The position numbers and the translations under genes were made by a program. The notes beneath the pieces are model-generated. The model was not told where the DNA came from. It did no database searches and was given only the letters and a program-made list of their open reading frames with translations. A stretch of DNA of 62,753 nucleotides from Mobiluncus sp963511525 (GTDB lineage: Bacteria; Actinomycetota; Actinomycetes; Actinomycetales; Actinomycetaceae), in assembly GCF_963511525.1 (NCBI RefSeq), contig NZ_CAUPIY010000012.1, positions 1 to 62,753 on the forward strand, written 5' to 3'. Below, in pieces: positions 34,578-42,210 of this stretch. Each line of letters opens with the position of its first letter. Positions within the stretch are counted from its first letter, which is position 1.

Positions 34578-34916
34578 ATGACAATGACCTTAGTTCCACC
34601 TACCACGCACAGCACAGCCGACATCGTTGCTTCCAACATCCGAGCTGAGGCGGCGCGCCTCGGTTACACGCAAGTTGAGTTCGGTCGTGCACTAGGCATA
34701 AGCCAAAACCAGATAACCCGGCGCTGGAAAGGCGTAATTAACTGGCAACTCGATGAGCTTGATGACGTTGCCGCGCTCCTGGGTCTGACGGTCACCGACC
34801 TAATAACCCCACCTAGAGGCGGTTTAGGGTATGAAAAGGGCCCCGGTGCAAAAGCACCGGAGCCCTTCGGAGCAGTAGCGGGGGCCGGATTTGAACCGAC
34901 GACCTCCGGGTTATGA
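34578..34916 (+). CDS. XRE-type repressor whose 3' end contains the phage att core
   Basis: 112 residues in the prophage. Residues about 20-75 are a helix-turn-helix domain (IRAEAARLGYTQVEFGRALG, ISQNQITRRW, LLGLTVTDLIT). The remaining 35 residues are encoded by the tRNA terminator and by antisense of the tRNA-fMet 3' half; the stop TGA at 34,914-34,916 straddles the core end. In the circular phage the frame would continue W-V-L-G-A and stop at 16,047-16,049, 8 nt before integrase. This matches integration-dependent immunity switches (repressor with attP near its 3' end, integrase downstream, Cro-like gene divergent). Immunity function is inferred. Confidence 0.75.
   Translation: MTMTLVPPTTHSTADIVASNIRAEAARLGYTQVEFGRALGISQNQITRRWKGVINWQLDELDDVAALLGLTVTDLITPPRGGLGYEKGPGAKAPEPFGAVAGAGFEPTTSGL
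34836..34867 (-). terminator. Phage-supplied terminator of tRNA-fMet
   Basis: Inverted repeat gggccccggtgc / gcaccggagccc (one mismatch) followed on the minus strand by cccttttca. It lies inside the 3' coding part of the XRE gene and replaces the host terminator that is now stranded at 15,949-15,982. Confidence 0.7.
34874..34915. repeat. attR core (42 bp)
   Basis: Identical to attL core 15,992-16,033; restores the tRNA-fMet 3' end. Confidence 0.93.
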
Positions 34917-34949
34917 GCCCGGCGAGCTACCGAGCTGCTCCACCCCGCG
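34876..34949 (-). tRNA. Initiator tRNA-fMet (anticodon CAT)
   Basis: 74 nt without encoded CCA. It begins CGCGGGGTGGAGCAGC, has the three G-C pairs CGGG/CCCG flanking the loop CTCATAA typical of initiators, and an unpaired first base. The 3' half is the prophage attachment core. Confidence 0.95.
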
Positions 34950-35102
34950 TCAAGCGACCCGTACACTTTACCAGTTCTGAGGTTTTACCTCAACTTGGAG
35001 GGCGACACGGGTCGGGGTCACAAGCCCGTTACGGCACTTCCCGGGTCCGCTGGCGGTTTTCCGCGGCCGGCCCTTACCGCGTCAGCTAACGGATTTCCGG
35101 GG

Positions 35103-38100
35103 TTATGGACGGGCGCTGGCGGCCGCGAAGACTTTCACCTTGGGACTAGCCGCGTAAGCCTTCACCTTGGGGCTGGCCGCCGGGGTCGCTGCGCCGCTGG
35201 GCTGGGTAGTTGGCTGGACACTCGGCTGAGCACCTGACGTGTCGGCGGGATTCGCCGGCTGGGTCGCACCCGAAGCCCCGGGCAGCCCACCGCCTACGGT
35301 CAAAGCCTGCTGCAGCTGTTGCTTCAGCTCGGTTTGCGCCTTGCCGTAGGCTTCCCAATCGCCCGCTTTCATAGCCGCGTCCGCGTCATCCATCGCCTTG
35401 CGTGCGCCCTGCAGAGCCGCCTGGAGCTGCTGCTGAGGCGTCAAACTCGGTTCGGCGGGGTTCTCGCCATTGCCCTGGGCACCGGCTCCTGGCACTTCAT
35501 TTTCGGAAGTCTGCACCCCGGCGTCTCCGCCAAAGAGCTGATCGAGGGAAGCCTGCAGAGTCGGGGCGAATCCAATCTTGTCCCCGAAAGACGTCAGCAC
35601 GAAGCGCAGCAACGGATACGTGGTACCGGATTGGGCCTGGACATAGACCGGCTGGACATACAGCAGGCCGCCGCCGACCGGCAAAGTCAACAGATTGCCA
35701 CGAACGACCTCGGTGGACTGCTGAGACAGCAGGTTCAGGGTTTGCGAAACCGTATCGGTGGTCTTGAACTTGTTGGACACCTGGCCCGGACCGGGAACCG
35801 CCAGGTCCGAAGGCAGGGACAGCAGCCGCAGCTTTCCGTACCCGTCACGCACCTTGCCGGGCTTTGACCCCGTTTCCGAATCCACCGTCAAATACCCGGT
35901 CAACACGTTTCGGTCTGACTGGCCGTAGGGAATGTAGGTAGAGTACAGCGAGAACTCGGTCGATTCCTGACCGGGAGCTTTCATGGTCAAGTAGTAGGGA
36001 GGCTGCAACGCCGACAGGACGGTTTGCGAACCCTCGTGAGTCGGGTCGTCGGGCAGCTTCCAGAAATCCGAACCGGAATAGAACGAACGCGGATCGGTCG
36101 TGTGGTAGCGCGCGATGAGGTTTCGCTGTACCTTGAACAGGTCTTCAGGGTACTTAAAGTGCGCCATCAAATCGCCGGAAACCGAACTCAGCGGCTCAAT
36201 CTGGCCGGGGAACACTTTGCCCCAAGCGTTGACGATGGGGTCTTTCGCGTCCCACTGGTACAGGTGAACCGAACCGTCATAGGCGTCAACCACGGCTTTC
36301 ACGGAGTTGCGCATGTAGTTCACGTTATTCATGACTTGGTAGCCGTAGCCGATGTTGCGCGAATCGGAGATGGAAGTGTTCAAATCCATGTGGTTTGAAT
36401 ACGGGTAAGAGTTCGAGGTCGTGTAACCGTCAACGATCCACACCACCCGTTTCGGAGTTTTCGGGTCGCCGTCCATGTCCACCACCGCAGGATAAGCCCG
36501 CGAATCCAGGGTCAGGTACGGAGCGACTTTCGCCACGCGCTGTTCGGGGGAACGGTAGAACAGGATTTGTGAGGAGCTATTGACCTGTTGAGAAAAGAAA
36601 ATCTCAGAAGAACGGAACTTGAGGGCATACATCAGCCTCTCCCACAAGTTGCCCACGCTCGGTCCGCCTTTACCCGTGAAAGTGTTGTTAACGCCCTTGT
36701 CCTGAGTAACATCAGAGGGGTAATCAAACTCCCGTTTCGGCGCACCCTTCGGCGCCCCCACGATGGAATAATCCGGCGAGAACTGGCCGAAGTAAATCCG
36801 CGGCTCGTACTCGCCCAGCTCACCCTGGGAGGGAATACCTTTTTCCCAGAAGGCCGGGGAGCCGTCCCCTTCGACCTTGGAACCGTAAGCGGTGACGACC
36901 CCGAAGCCGTGGGTGAACACGGTGTGCTGGTTGACCCAAGACTTTTGAGAATCGCCCAACTGGTTCGTATCGAGCTCTCGCACCGCAATCACGGTGTCTT
37001 GAGCCTTACCGTCAATGGTGTAGCGGTCCACCGCCAGGTTGGAGGCGAAACGGTAGTATTGCCGGTTTTGTTCCATCTGGCCAAAAGTGCGGGACACGAC
37101 CGAGGGGTCCAGCAGACGTATCGAGGCGGTAGACTCGCTGTCCGAGCGGAGCTGGCCGGCGGTCGCCTCCGTGGTCGCTTTGTAGGTCTCTTCCTTTACG
37201 TCAGCGATTCCGAAGGCGTCTCGAGTCGCTTTGATGTTGTGAGCGATGTAGGGCGCTTCGAGTTCCTGGGCGGACGGATCGACTTGGAACCGCTGCACCA
37301 GCCACGGGTAAAGCCCGCCCACCAGCAGCGAGGACAGCACCATGACGCCGACCCCGGTAGCGGGAATGACCCAAGACTTCCGAAATGCCCCGATGATGAA
37401 CAACACGGCGATGACCAGGGAAATCCCCACCAAAATGTTCTTGGCGGGCAGGACGGCATGAATATCGGTGTAGGACGCTCCCGAAAACTTATCGTGCACC
37501 CCCAGCAGCAACACGAACCGATCCAGATAGTAGCGCAGACCGATGATAGCAGCCAGGATAGCCAGCAAAACCGAGATATGAATCCGGGTGCGGTTGGGAA
37601 TCTCAGCAATCCTTGTGGACAGGTTGCCCTGCAGGTAGTAGCGGGCCAGGGTAAACAGCCCGGCGGCCACCACCACATAGAACAGCAGGGTGGTCAGCTC
37701 GGAAAACACCGGCAACGAGAACACAAAGAATGAAGAATCCCTTGCGAAAATGGGATCTTTGACCCCGAAGTTACTCCGGTGGAACCACGCCGCGAACAGC
37801 TCCCACTGCGAAATCAACGGGGTGGCCACCATCAGACCCACCACCAGCGGCAAAACCACAATCAAAAACCTGCGCCACGGCTGCAAAGTATCGTGCAGGG
37901 CAGCCACCGCGGGACGCTCGGAGCGGCGGGTGGCACGCCGGAATTCTTCTTCCAAGTCCGCGGTGTCAAAGACGGTGTCGAACTCGGCGTCCAGGTCGAT
38001 GATTTTTTCCGAACCATCGGCTTTATCGGCGCCTTTACTGTCCGCCGATTTTTCCCCGGGATAGAGCGTTTCGTCACTCGGCTGATCCGGTTTTTCCTGT

Positions 38101-38585
38101 TTACCGGCGTCTGGGGAAGTTTTTTCGCTCTCACGCTGAGCCTTGCGTTTCGCCGCGTCCATCTTGCGTTCCGCGTTGCGGCGTTTCTTAGCTTTGCCCC
38201 GCTGCAAAGCATCAGGGCTTGCCTGCCCCGCAATCATCAAGTTCACCCAGGTCACCACGGCCGCCAGCAGCATCGCCACAACCACCAGGCCAATGCGCCA
38301 ACCCCAGGCTGTCAACACCACGGAAATCCGCCCCAGCTGCTGATACCAAGCCAGTTCTGCCCAAATCCGCGACATGACGCCCACCACGGCGATAAGCACC
38401 ACGATAATCGCGATGACTATCCCCAAAGTCTTGTTTCCGCCCTGGGGACCGGAATTCGCCCCACCAGCGGCGGGACGCGGCATACGGGGCGGCTGCATTC
38501 CGCCCGGACCGCGCGAGGCGCCCCCCGGAGGACCGGCGAAAATATTGCCAAAGAACGAACCGTTGGAGGGATGCCCTGTACTCAC
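35103..38585 (-). CDS. UPF0182-family large membrane protein
   Basis: 1,160 residues from a GTG at 38,585. A Gly/Pro-rich N-tail precedes a first helix (GIVIAIIVVLIAVVGVMSRI), then a charged insert (residues about 130-215) and more transmembrane helices up to about residue 460. A large extracellular domain (about 470-1,000) follows; QVMNNVNYMRNSVKAVVDAY and VDRYTIDGKAQDTVIAVREL are family blocks. A C-terminal Ala/Pro/Gln-rich tail contains a short repeat (KVKAYAASPKVKVFAA). The family is widespread in Actinobacteria with no fixed function. It is divergent from the PPA1309-type gene. Confidence 0.95.
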   Translation of the reverse strand: MSTGHPSNGSFFGNIFAGPPGGASRGPGGMQPPRMPRPAAGGANSGPQGGNKTLGIVIAIIVVLIAVVGVMSRIWAELAWYQQLGRISVVLTAWGWRIGLVVVAMLLAAVVTWVNLMIAGQASPDALQRGKAKKRRNAERKMDAAKRKAQRESEKTSPDAGKQEKPDQPSDETLYPGEKSADSKGADKADGSEKIIDLDAEFDTVFDTADLEEEFRRATRRSERPAVAALHDTLQPWRRFLIVVLPLVVGLMVATPLISQWELFAAWFHRSNFGVKDPIFARDSSFFVFSLPVFSELTTLLFYVVVAAGLFTLARYYLQGNLSTRIAEIPNRTRIHISVLLAILAAIIGLRYYLDRFVLLLGVHDKFSGASYTDIHAVLPAKNILVGISLVIAVLFIIGAFRKSWVIPATGVGVMVLSSLLVGGLYPWLVQRFQVDPSAQELEAPYIAHNIKATRDAFGIADVKEETYKATTEATAGQLRSDSESTASIRLLDPSVVSRTFGQMEQNRQYYRFASNLAVDRYTIDGKAQDTVIAVRELDTNQLGDSQKSWVNQHTVFTHGFGVVTAYGSKVEGDGSPAFWEKGIPSQGELGEYEPRIYFGQFSPDYSIVGAPKGAPKREFDYPSDVTQDKGVNNTFTGKGGPSVGNLWERLMYALKFRSSEIFFSQQVNSSSQILFYRSPEQRVAKVAPYLTLDSRAYPAVVDMDGDPKTPKRVVWIVDGYTTSNSYPYSNHMDLNTSISDSRNIGYGYQVMNNVNYMRNSVKAVVDAYDGSVHLYQWDAKDPIVNAWGKVFPGQIEPLSSVSGDLMAHFKYPEDLFKVQRNLIARYHTTDPRSFYSGSDFWKLPDDPTHEGSQTVLSALQPPYYLTMKAPGQESTEFSLYSTYIPYGQSDRNVLTGYLTVDSETGSKPGKVRDGYGKLRLLSLPSDLAVPGPGQVSNKFKTTDTVSQTLNLLSQQSTEVVRGNLLTLPVGGGLLYVQPVYVQAQSGTTYPLLRFVLTSFGDKIGFAPTLQASLDQLFGGDAGVQTSENEVPGAGAQGNGENPAEPSLTPQQQLQAALQGARKAMDDADAAMKAGDWEAYGKAQTELKQQLQQALTVGGGLPGASGATQPANPADTSGAQPSVQPTTQPSGAATPAASPKVKAYAASPKVKVFAAASARP

Positions 38586-38733
38586 TTAACACCTCAGTTT
38601 CGAATCGGTTACTCAAGTGCCATCTTTCCACAAAACCCCGGTGTTCTTCCATTCGGGAGGTTTTTTCGCCCCCACTTCCCGCTCGCCTAGCCAGTTCCCC
38701 GAAGTTTCAACTTTCGATGGGATAATGGAAATC

Positions 38734-39432
38734 ATGAGTGAACCAAGCAACCCTTTGACGAACTTTCCCGCCGGGACCGTAATGGGCATGTCCTTTACCC
38801 CCGATGGGGACGCCCACCCGAGCCCTGCCGGGGATGAACCCACTCCGTCGGCTTCTGAACAGGTTCCCGTCCCGGCTGAGATTCCCGCGATTGTGCGGGT
38901 GGTGTGGGAGATTGACGCCCACGCCGAGCCACTGACAGGCCCGCAAACCGGTCAACTCTTTACTCTGCACAAGACCGGGGAGGCTGCCGAAATGTTGACG
39001 GGCCGGGCTCCGGATGAGCTGGTCGCAGAGATGCGCCACACCGCCGAATCCTACCCGGAATCGTTGACGGCACTGCCTTTCCAGCTGCCCGATGATGGTT
39101 TGGATTTCTTAGCCCAGTTAGGACGCGTGGTGTGGAGCGACGAAATCGAAGGCGTGGCGGTGCTCTATGAAACAAACGCGATGGTGACCGCCGCAGACTT
39201 GGCTGATGCCCCCGCTGACCCCCAGGAACGGCAAGCCTACCTGGAGAAAAAGACTGCCGGTCAGGAACGGTCCCGTTTTGTCGTGGCCGCTACCCGCACC
39301 GAAGCTTGGTCGATTGTTCACCCGCACTTCGACACCGACCCGGAGCACATTGAGCAGGGCCCGGCCTTGGTCGCGGATTTGTTGCAACTCATCACCAACG
39401 GCATCAACGGCGAGCCCAGCCCTGCCTCTTGA
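38734..39432 (+). CDS. PPA1309-family conserved actinobacterial protein
   Basis: 232 residues from the ATG at 38,734 (an ATG at 38,725 is equally possible). Blocks VVWEIDAHAEPLTGPQTGQL, LPFQLPDDGLDFLAQLGRVV and WSDEIEGVAVLYE match this family, which is regularly found beside UPF0182 genes in Actinobacteria. Cytoplasmic; no enzymatic motif. An N-terminal disordered Pro/Ser stretch is present. Confidence 0.8.
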   Translation: MSEPSNPLTNFPAGTVMGMSFTPDGDAHPSPAGDEPTPSASEQVPVPAEIPAIVRVVWEIDAHAEPLTGPQTGQLFTLHKTGEAAEMLTGRAPDELVAEMRHTAESYPESLTALPFQLPDDGLDFLAQLGRVVWSDEIEGVAVLYETNAMVTAADLADAPADPQERQAYLEKKTAGQERSRFVVAATRTEAWSIVHPHFDTDPEHIEQGPALVADLLQLITNGINGEPSPAS

Positions 39433-39459
39433 CCTTCCCTAGCGCTGACCAATCCCGGT

Positions 39460-41019
39460 CTAGTGCCTGCTGGAACGTCGCAGCGTGGCACTGCGACGGG
39501 GCCAAAACGGTGCCAGGAAGCGGCACGCCTCGCGCTCTTGGGCGGCTCCGTCGCGACGGGATTTGGCAAAAGATACGATGAGGCGGCTGCGCGCCCGCGT
39601 CACCCCGACGTAGCACAAGCGGCGTTCTTCCTCGATGGCCGCGGTGGTTTTGGCCAGGCTAATAGGCAGCAGCCCTTCGCTGGCTCCCGCCAGAAACACG
39701 GCTTCCCACTCGAGCCCTTTTGCCGAGTGCAGAGACGCTAACGTCACTCCGCCTGGTTCGTCCTCCCCCGTGTCTGTCCCGCCCTCCGCGGTTCCTCCCG
39801 CGAGGTTCGTGACCCGGTCCTTGATTACGAAAGGAATTCGTTTCGCCCCCAGAGCCACCCCGAACAGCGCGGCTTGAGCGTTGGTGCGGAACAGCACCGC
39901 AATCTGGCTGGGTTTCAGGCCCTCCGTCAGCAGGCCTTGAATGCGACGCGCAATTTCCTTGGCCTCAGTTTCGTCGTCTGGCGCCGCGAACCAAGACACC
40001 GCCGGGCCAGCTTCGCGTTGGGACACCAGCCGGACGGTACCCCCCAGGGGCTTTCCCTCCGCCCCTTTGGCCTGGGCCAACACCTGATTCGCCAAGTCCA
40101 CAATCTGAGGGGTGGAGCGATAGTCCCGGATGAGTTCCACGACTTTGGCTTCGGGATAGGTTTGGGTGAACTCGGTCAAATATTCCGGGGTGGCGCCGGC
40201 AAAAGAGTAAATGGTTTGCGCCGCGTCCCCCACTACCGCCAGGTCGCGACGGCGTCCCAGCCAGCTCATTAACAGGTAATTTTGTAGCGGCGAAACGTCC
40301 TGATATTCGTCCACCACGAAGTAGCGGTACTGGTTGCGGATCGCCCGCGCCACGTCCTCGCGCTCATCCATCATGCCCGCGCACAGCAGCAAAATATCTT
40401 CAAAATCCAGCTGTCCGGCCTCTATTTTCACGTCCTCATAGGCGTCCAGCAGCTGCGCAACCCGCTCGGTACTCACATCGGCTACGGCTTCGCGTCCTGC
40501 CGCCCGCGCAGCCGCGGCGTAGTGCGACGGGTCTACCAGCGAGACTTTTGCCCACTCGATTTCCCCGGCCAACGCCCGCACCTGCACTTTTCCGAGTTCC
40601 AGCCCCAAGCGCACCCCCGCCGCCGTCACCAGGGTCGCTTTCAGACCGGTTAGGTCGGGCATAGTTCCCCCCATAACCTGCGGCCAAAAGTACCTGACCT
40701 GGGCCAACGCTGCGGAATGGAAGGTGCTCGCCCGGACCTGTCCCACTCCCAAGCCTTCCAACCGGGTTTTCATCTCTGCCGCGGCTTTTTGGGTAAACGT
40801 CAACGCCAACACGTTTTCGGGATTGACCTGTCCGCTGCGCACGCCGTAGGCGATGCGATAGGTAATCGCGCGGGTTTTCCCGGTGCCCGCCCCCGCCAGC
40901 ACGCACAGCGCCCCGCGCTGGTGCTGGGCGACTTCGCGCTGCTGTTCGTCCAGTTCATCGAGCAGTTCGGCGGCGCTGAGTTCCGCGACGGACGGCGCAG
41001 CGTGGGGTTTGGTGTTCAC
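39460..41019 (-). CDS. uvrD2: UvrD2-type superfamily I DNA helicase
   Basis: 519 residues from a GTG at 41,019 preceded by gaggagg. Helicase motifs in order: LAGAGTGKTRAITYRI (I), TFTQKAAAEMK (Ia), VDEYQDVSPLQNYL (II), VVGDAAQTIYSFAGA (III), LIRDYRSTPQIV (IV), LASLHSAKGLEWEAVFL (V) and CYVGVTRARSRLIVSFA (VI). Mycobacterial UvrD2 has extra C-terminal HRDC and zinc regions and is about 700 residues; this one ends after motif VI, so those are missing. Role: DNA repair or replication helicase. It sits in the conserved cluster with the ThiF-like and DUF2342 genes. Confidence 0.9.
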   Translation of the reverse strand: MNTKPHAAPSVAELSAAELLDELDEQQREVAQHQRGALCVLAGAGTGKTRAITYRIAYGVRSGQVNPENVLALTFTQKAAAEMKTRLEGLGVGQVRASTFHSAALAQVRYFWPQVMGGTMPDLTGLKATLVTAAGVRLGLELGKVQVRALAGEIEWAKVSLVDPSHYAAAARAAGREAVADVSTERVAQLLDAYEDVKIEAGQLDFEDILLLCAGMMDEREDVARAIRNQYRYFVVDEYQDVSPLQNYLLMSWLGRRRDLAVVGDAAQTIYSFAGATPEYLTEFTQTYPEAKVVELIRDYRSTPQIVDLANQVLAQAKGAEGKPLGGTVRLVSQREAGPAVSWFAAPDDETEAKEIARRIQGLLTEGLKPSQIAVLFRTNAQAALFGVALGAKRIPFVIKDRVTNLAGGTAEGGTDTGEDEPGGVTLASLHSAKGLEWEAVFLAGASEGLLPISLAKTTAAIEEERRLCYVGVTRARSRLIVSFAKSRRDGAAQEREACRFLAPFWPRRSATLRRSSRH

Positions 41020-41193
41020 GTTTACCTCCTCTCGATTCCGCGTTTCATTGCTTCCCCAAGTTTCCCACGCCGGGCGACACCGCACGAAACCGGAGGTCTG
41101 TCCAGCGCAGATACGAAGTTATCCACAAGTGCCGGATTGTCATTTGAGTTTATTATATATCTTTTGAGATGCTTTGAATAGAGGTGAGAGGTT

Positions 41194-42210
41194 ATGAAAC
41201 TTAATGAGGGTATTCACTTGGTTAGGCTGCCTGATGGTTCAGTCGAGCTGTGCGCCGGGCTGGAAACCATGTTTTGTTTTCCGCGATGTTCCGAAAAGGA
41301 GTTCCAGCTACTGCAACGCCTGGTGGTGGGCTGTACCCGCCCGGATTTGTCTGACTTCGCCAAAGCCTGCCGCATTCCCCTGACCAAGGTTTCGGAAATC
41401 CTGCGAACCTTGGTCGACGCCGAGTTGCTGCAGCTGCGCAGTCCCCGTCTGCACGGCGGGCCCGACGACGGTTTTTGGTCACGAGTGGGGGGCGCCAAGA
41501 TGCGCCGCGCCTACCGACATCGCCAGGAAAAGTGCGTTTCTCTCAATCGCGCCGACCGTATGGCTCAACTGCTGGCCGTGGAACTGGGCGCCGCCGGTAT
41601 CGGCAAGATTCAAGTCCCCGCCACCACCCGCAGTACCGAACCGGACTTGGAAACCACTCTTGACCCCCGACGCACCATGAAAGAACTGGTGGAACGACGT
41701 CTGCGACACGCCGCGGTGACGACCCGGCGAATCTCGGTGGACTTGGCGGTGCTGTTCAGCTGGGGTATTCCCGACCCGGTAGCGGCGCAAAAAGCGATGC
41801 AGTCCACTCAGCCGTTCCTGGCGGTGGTGGCGGGTCATGATTTTGTCGAGGTCGGGCCGCTGGTCGTGCCCGGTCTGACGCCGTGCACGTCCTGTATCGC
41901 CCTGCACCAGGCCACAGAAGTGGCGCACCTGGCAGAACGCGCCGCAAACCTGCACTGGGCGGCGTTCCCGCGAGTGGAAACGGCATTGGCAGGAGCGGGG
42001 GCGGCGCTGGCGGCGACGCAAGCCTTGGCGTTCCTGGATTGCCGCGCCCTACACCCCGGAGATGTCACGCGTATCTCGGTGGATGGAACAATCACGACCA
42101 GGCACTTTGAGTCTCACCCGGAATGTGACTGCAGCTATCTTCCGTTCGATCTCGACGTACCCCCAGAACCGGCGTTTGCGAAGCGGGCGCGCGCGGCGGC
42201 AGCCGCCTGA
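41194..42210 (+). CDS. Orphan ThiF/ocin-ThiF-like (E1-type) protein
   Basis: 338 residues. The N-terminal part (residues 1-90) resembles the leader-peptide-binding winged domain of TOMM maturases. The C-terminal part shows the E1-like VVAGHDFVEVGPLVVPGLTP run and Cys pairs CTSC and CDC, as in zinc-binding ThiF-type cyclodehydratase partners. The adenylation glycine motif is not evident. No precursor peptide, YcaO or dehydrogenase gene is nearby; the gene sits in the UvrD2/UPF0182 cluster, where an equivalent gene occurs in mycobacteria (Rv3196 region, from memory). Function unknown. Confidence 0.7.
   Translation: MKLNEGIHLVRLPDGSVELCAGLETMFCFPRCSEKEFQLLQRLVVGCTRPDLSDFAKACRIPLTKVSEILRTLVDAELLQLRSPRLHGGPDDGFWSRVGGAKMRRAYRHRQEKCVSLNRADRMAQLLAVELGAAGIGKIQVPATTRSTEPDLETTLDPRRTMKELVERRLRHAAVTTRRISVDLAVLFSWGIPDPVAAQKAMQSTQPFLAVVAGHDFVEVGPLVVPGLTPCTSCIALHQATEVAHLAERAANLHWAAFPRVETALAGAGAALAATQALAFLDCRALHPGDVTRISVDGTITTRHFESHPECDCSYLPFDLDVPPEPAFAKRARAAAAA

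Larger units (their letters stand above)
15992..34915. mobile_element. Compact temperate siphovirus-like prophage in tRNA-fMet
   Basis: About 18.9 kb between two copies of a 42-bp core. Terminase, portal, protease-capsid, connector, tail terminator, major tail, frameshifted chaperone, tape measure, distal tail, endolysin and holin-like genes form one long overlapping minus-strand operon (33,751 to 18,264). The integrase lies at the left end and a divergent regulator pair at the right end. No helicase, primase, polymerase or excisionase is recognisable. Siphophages of about 14-18 kb are known in actinobacteria, so the element could be a complete small phage rather than a remnant. Its integrase is disrupted by an insertion sequence. 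Confidence 0.93.

Noticed and set aside
41194..42210. Possible azole-peptide biosynthetic gene cluster
   Set aside because: No YcaO, dehydrogenase, transporter or Cys/Ser-rich precursor is nearby; the gene's neighbourhood is a conserved housekeeping cluster.
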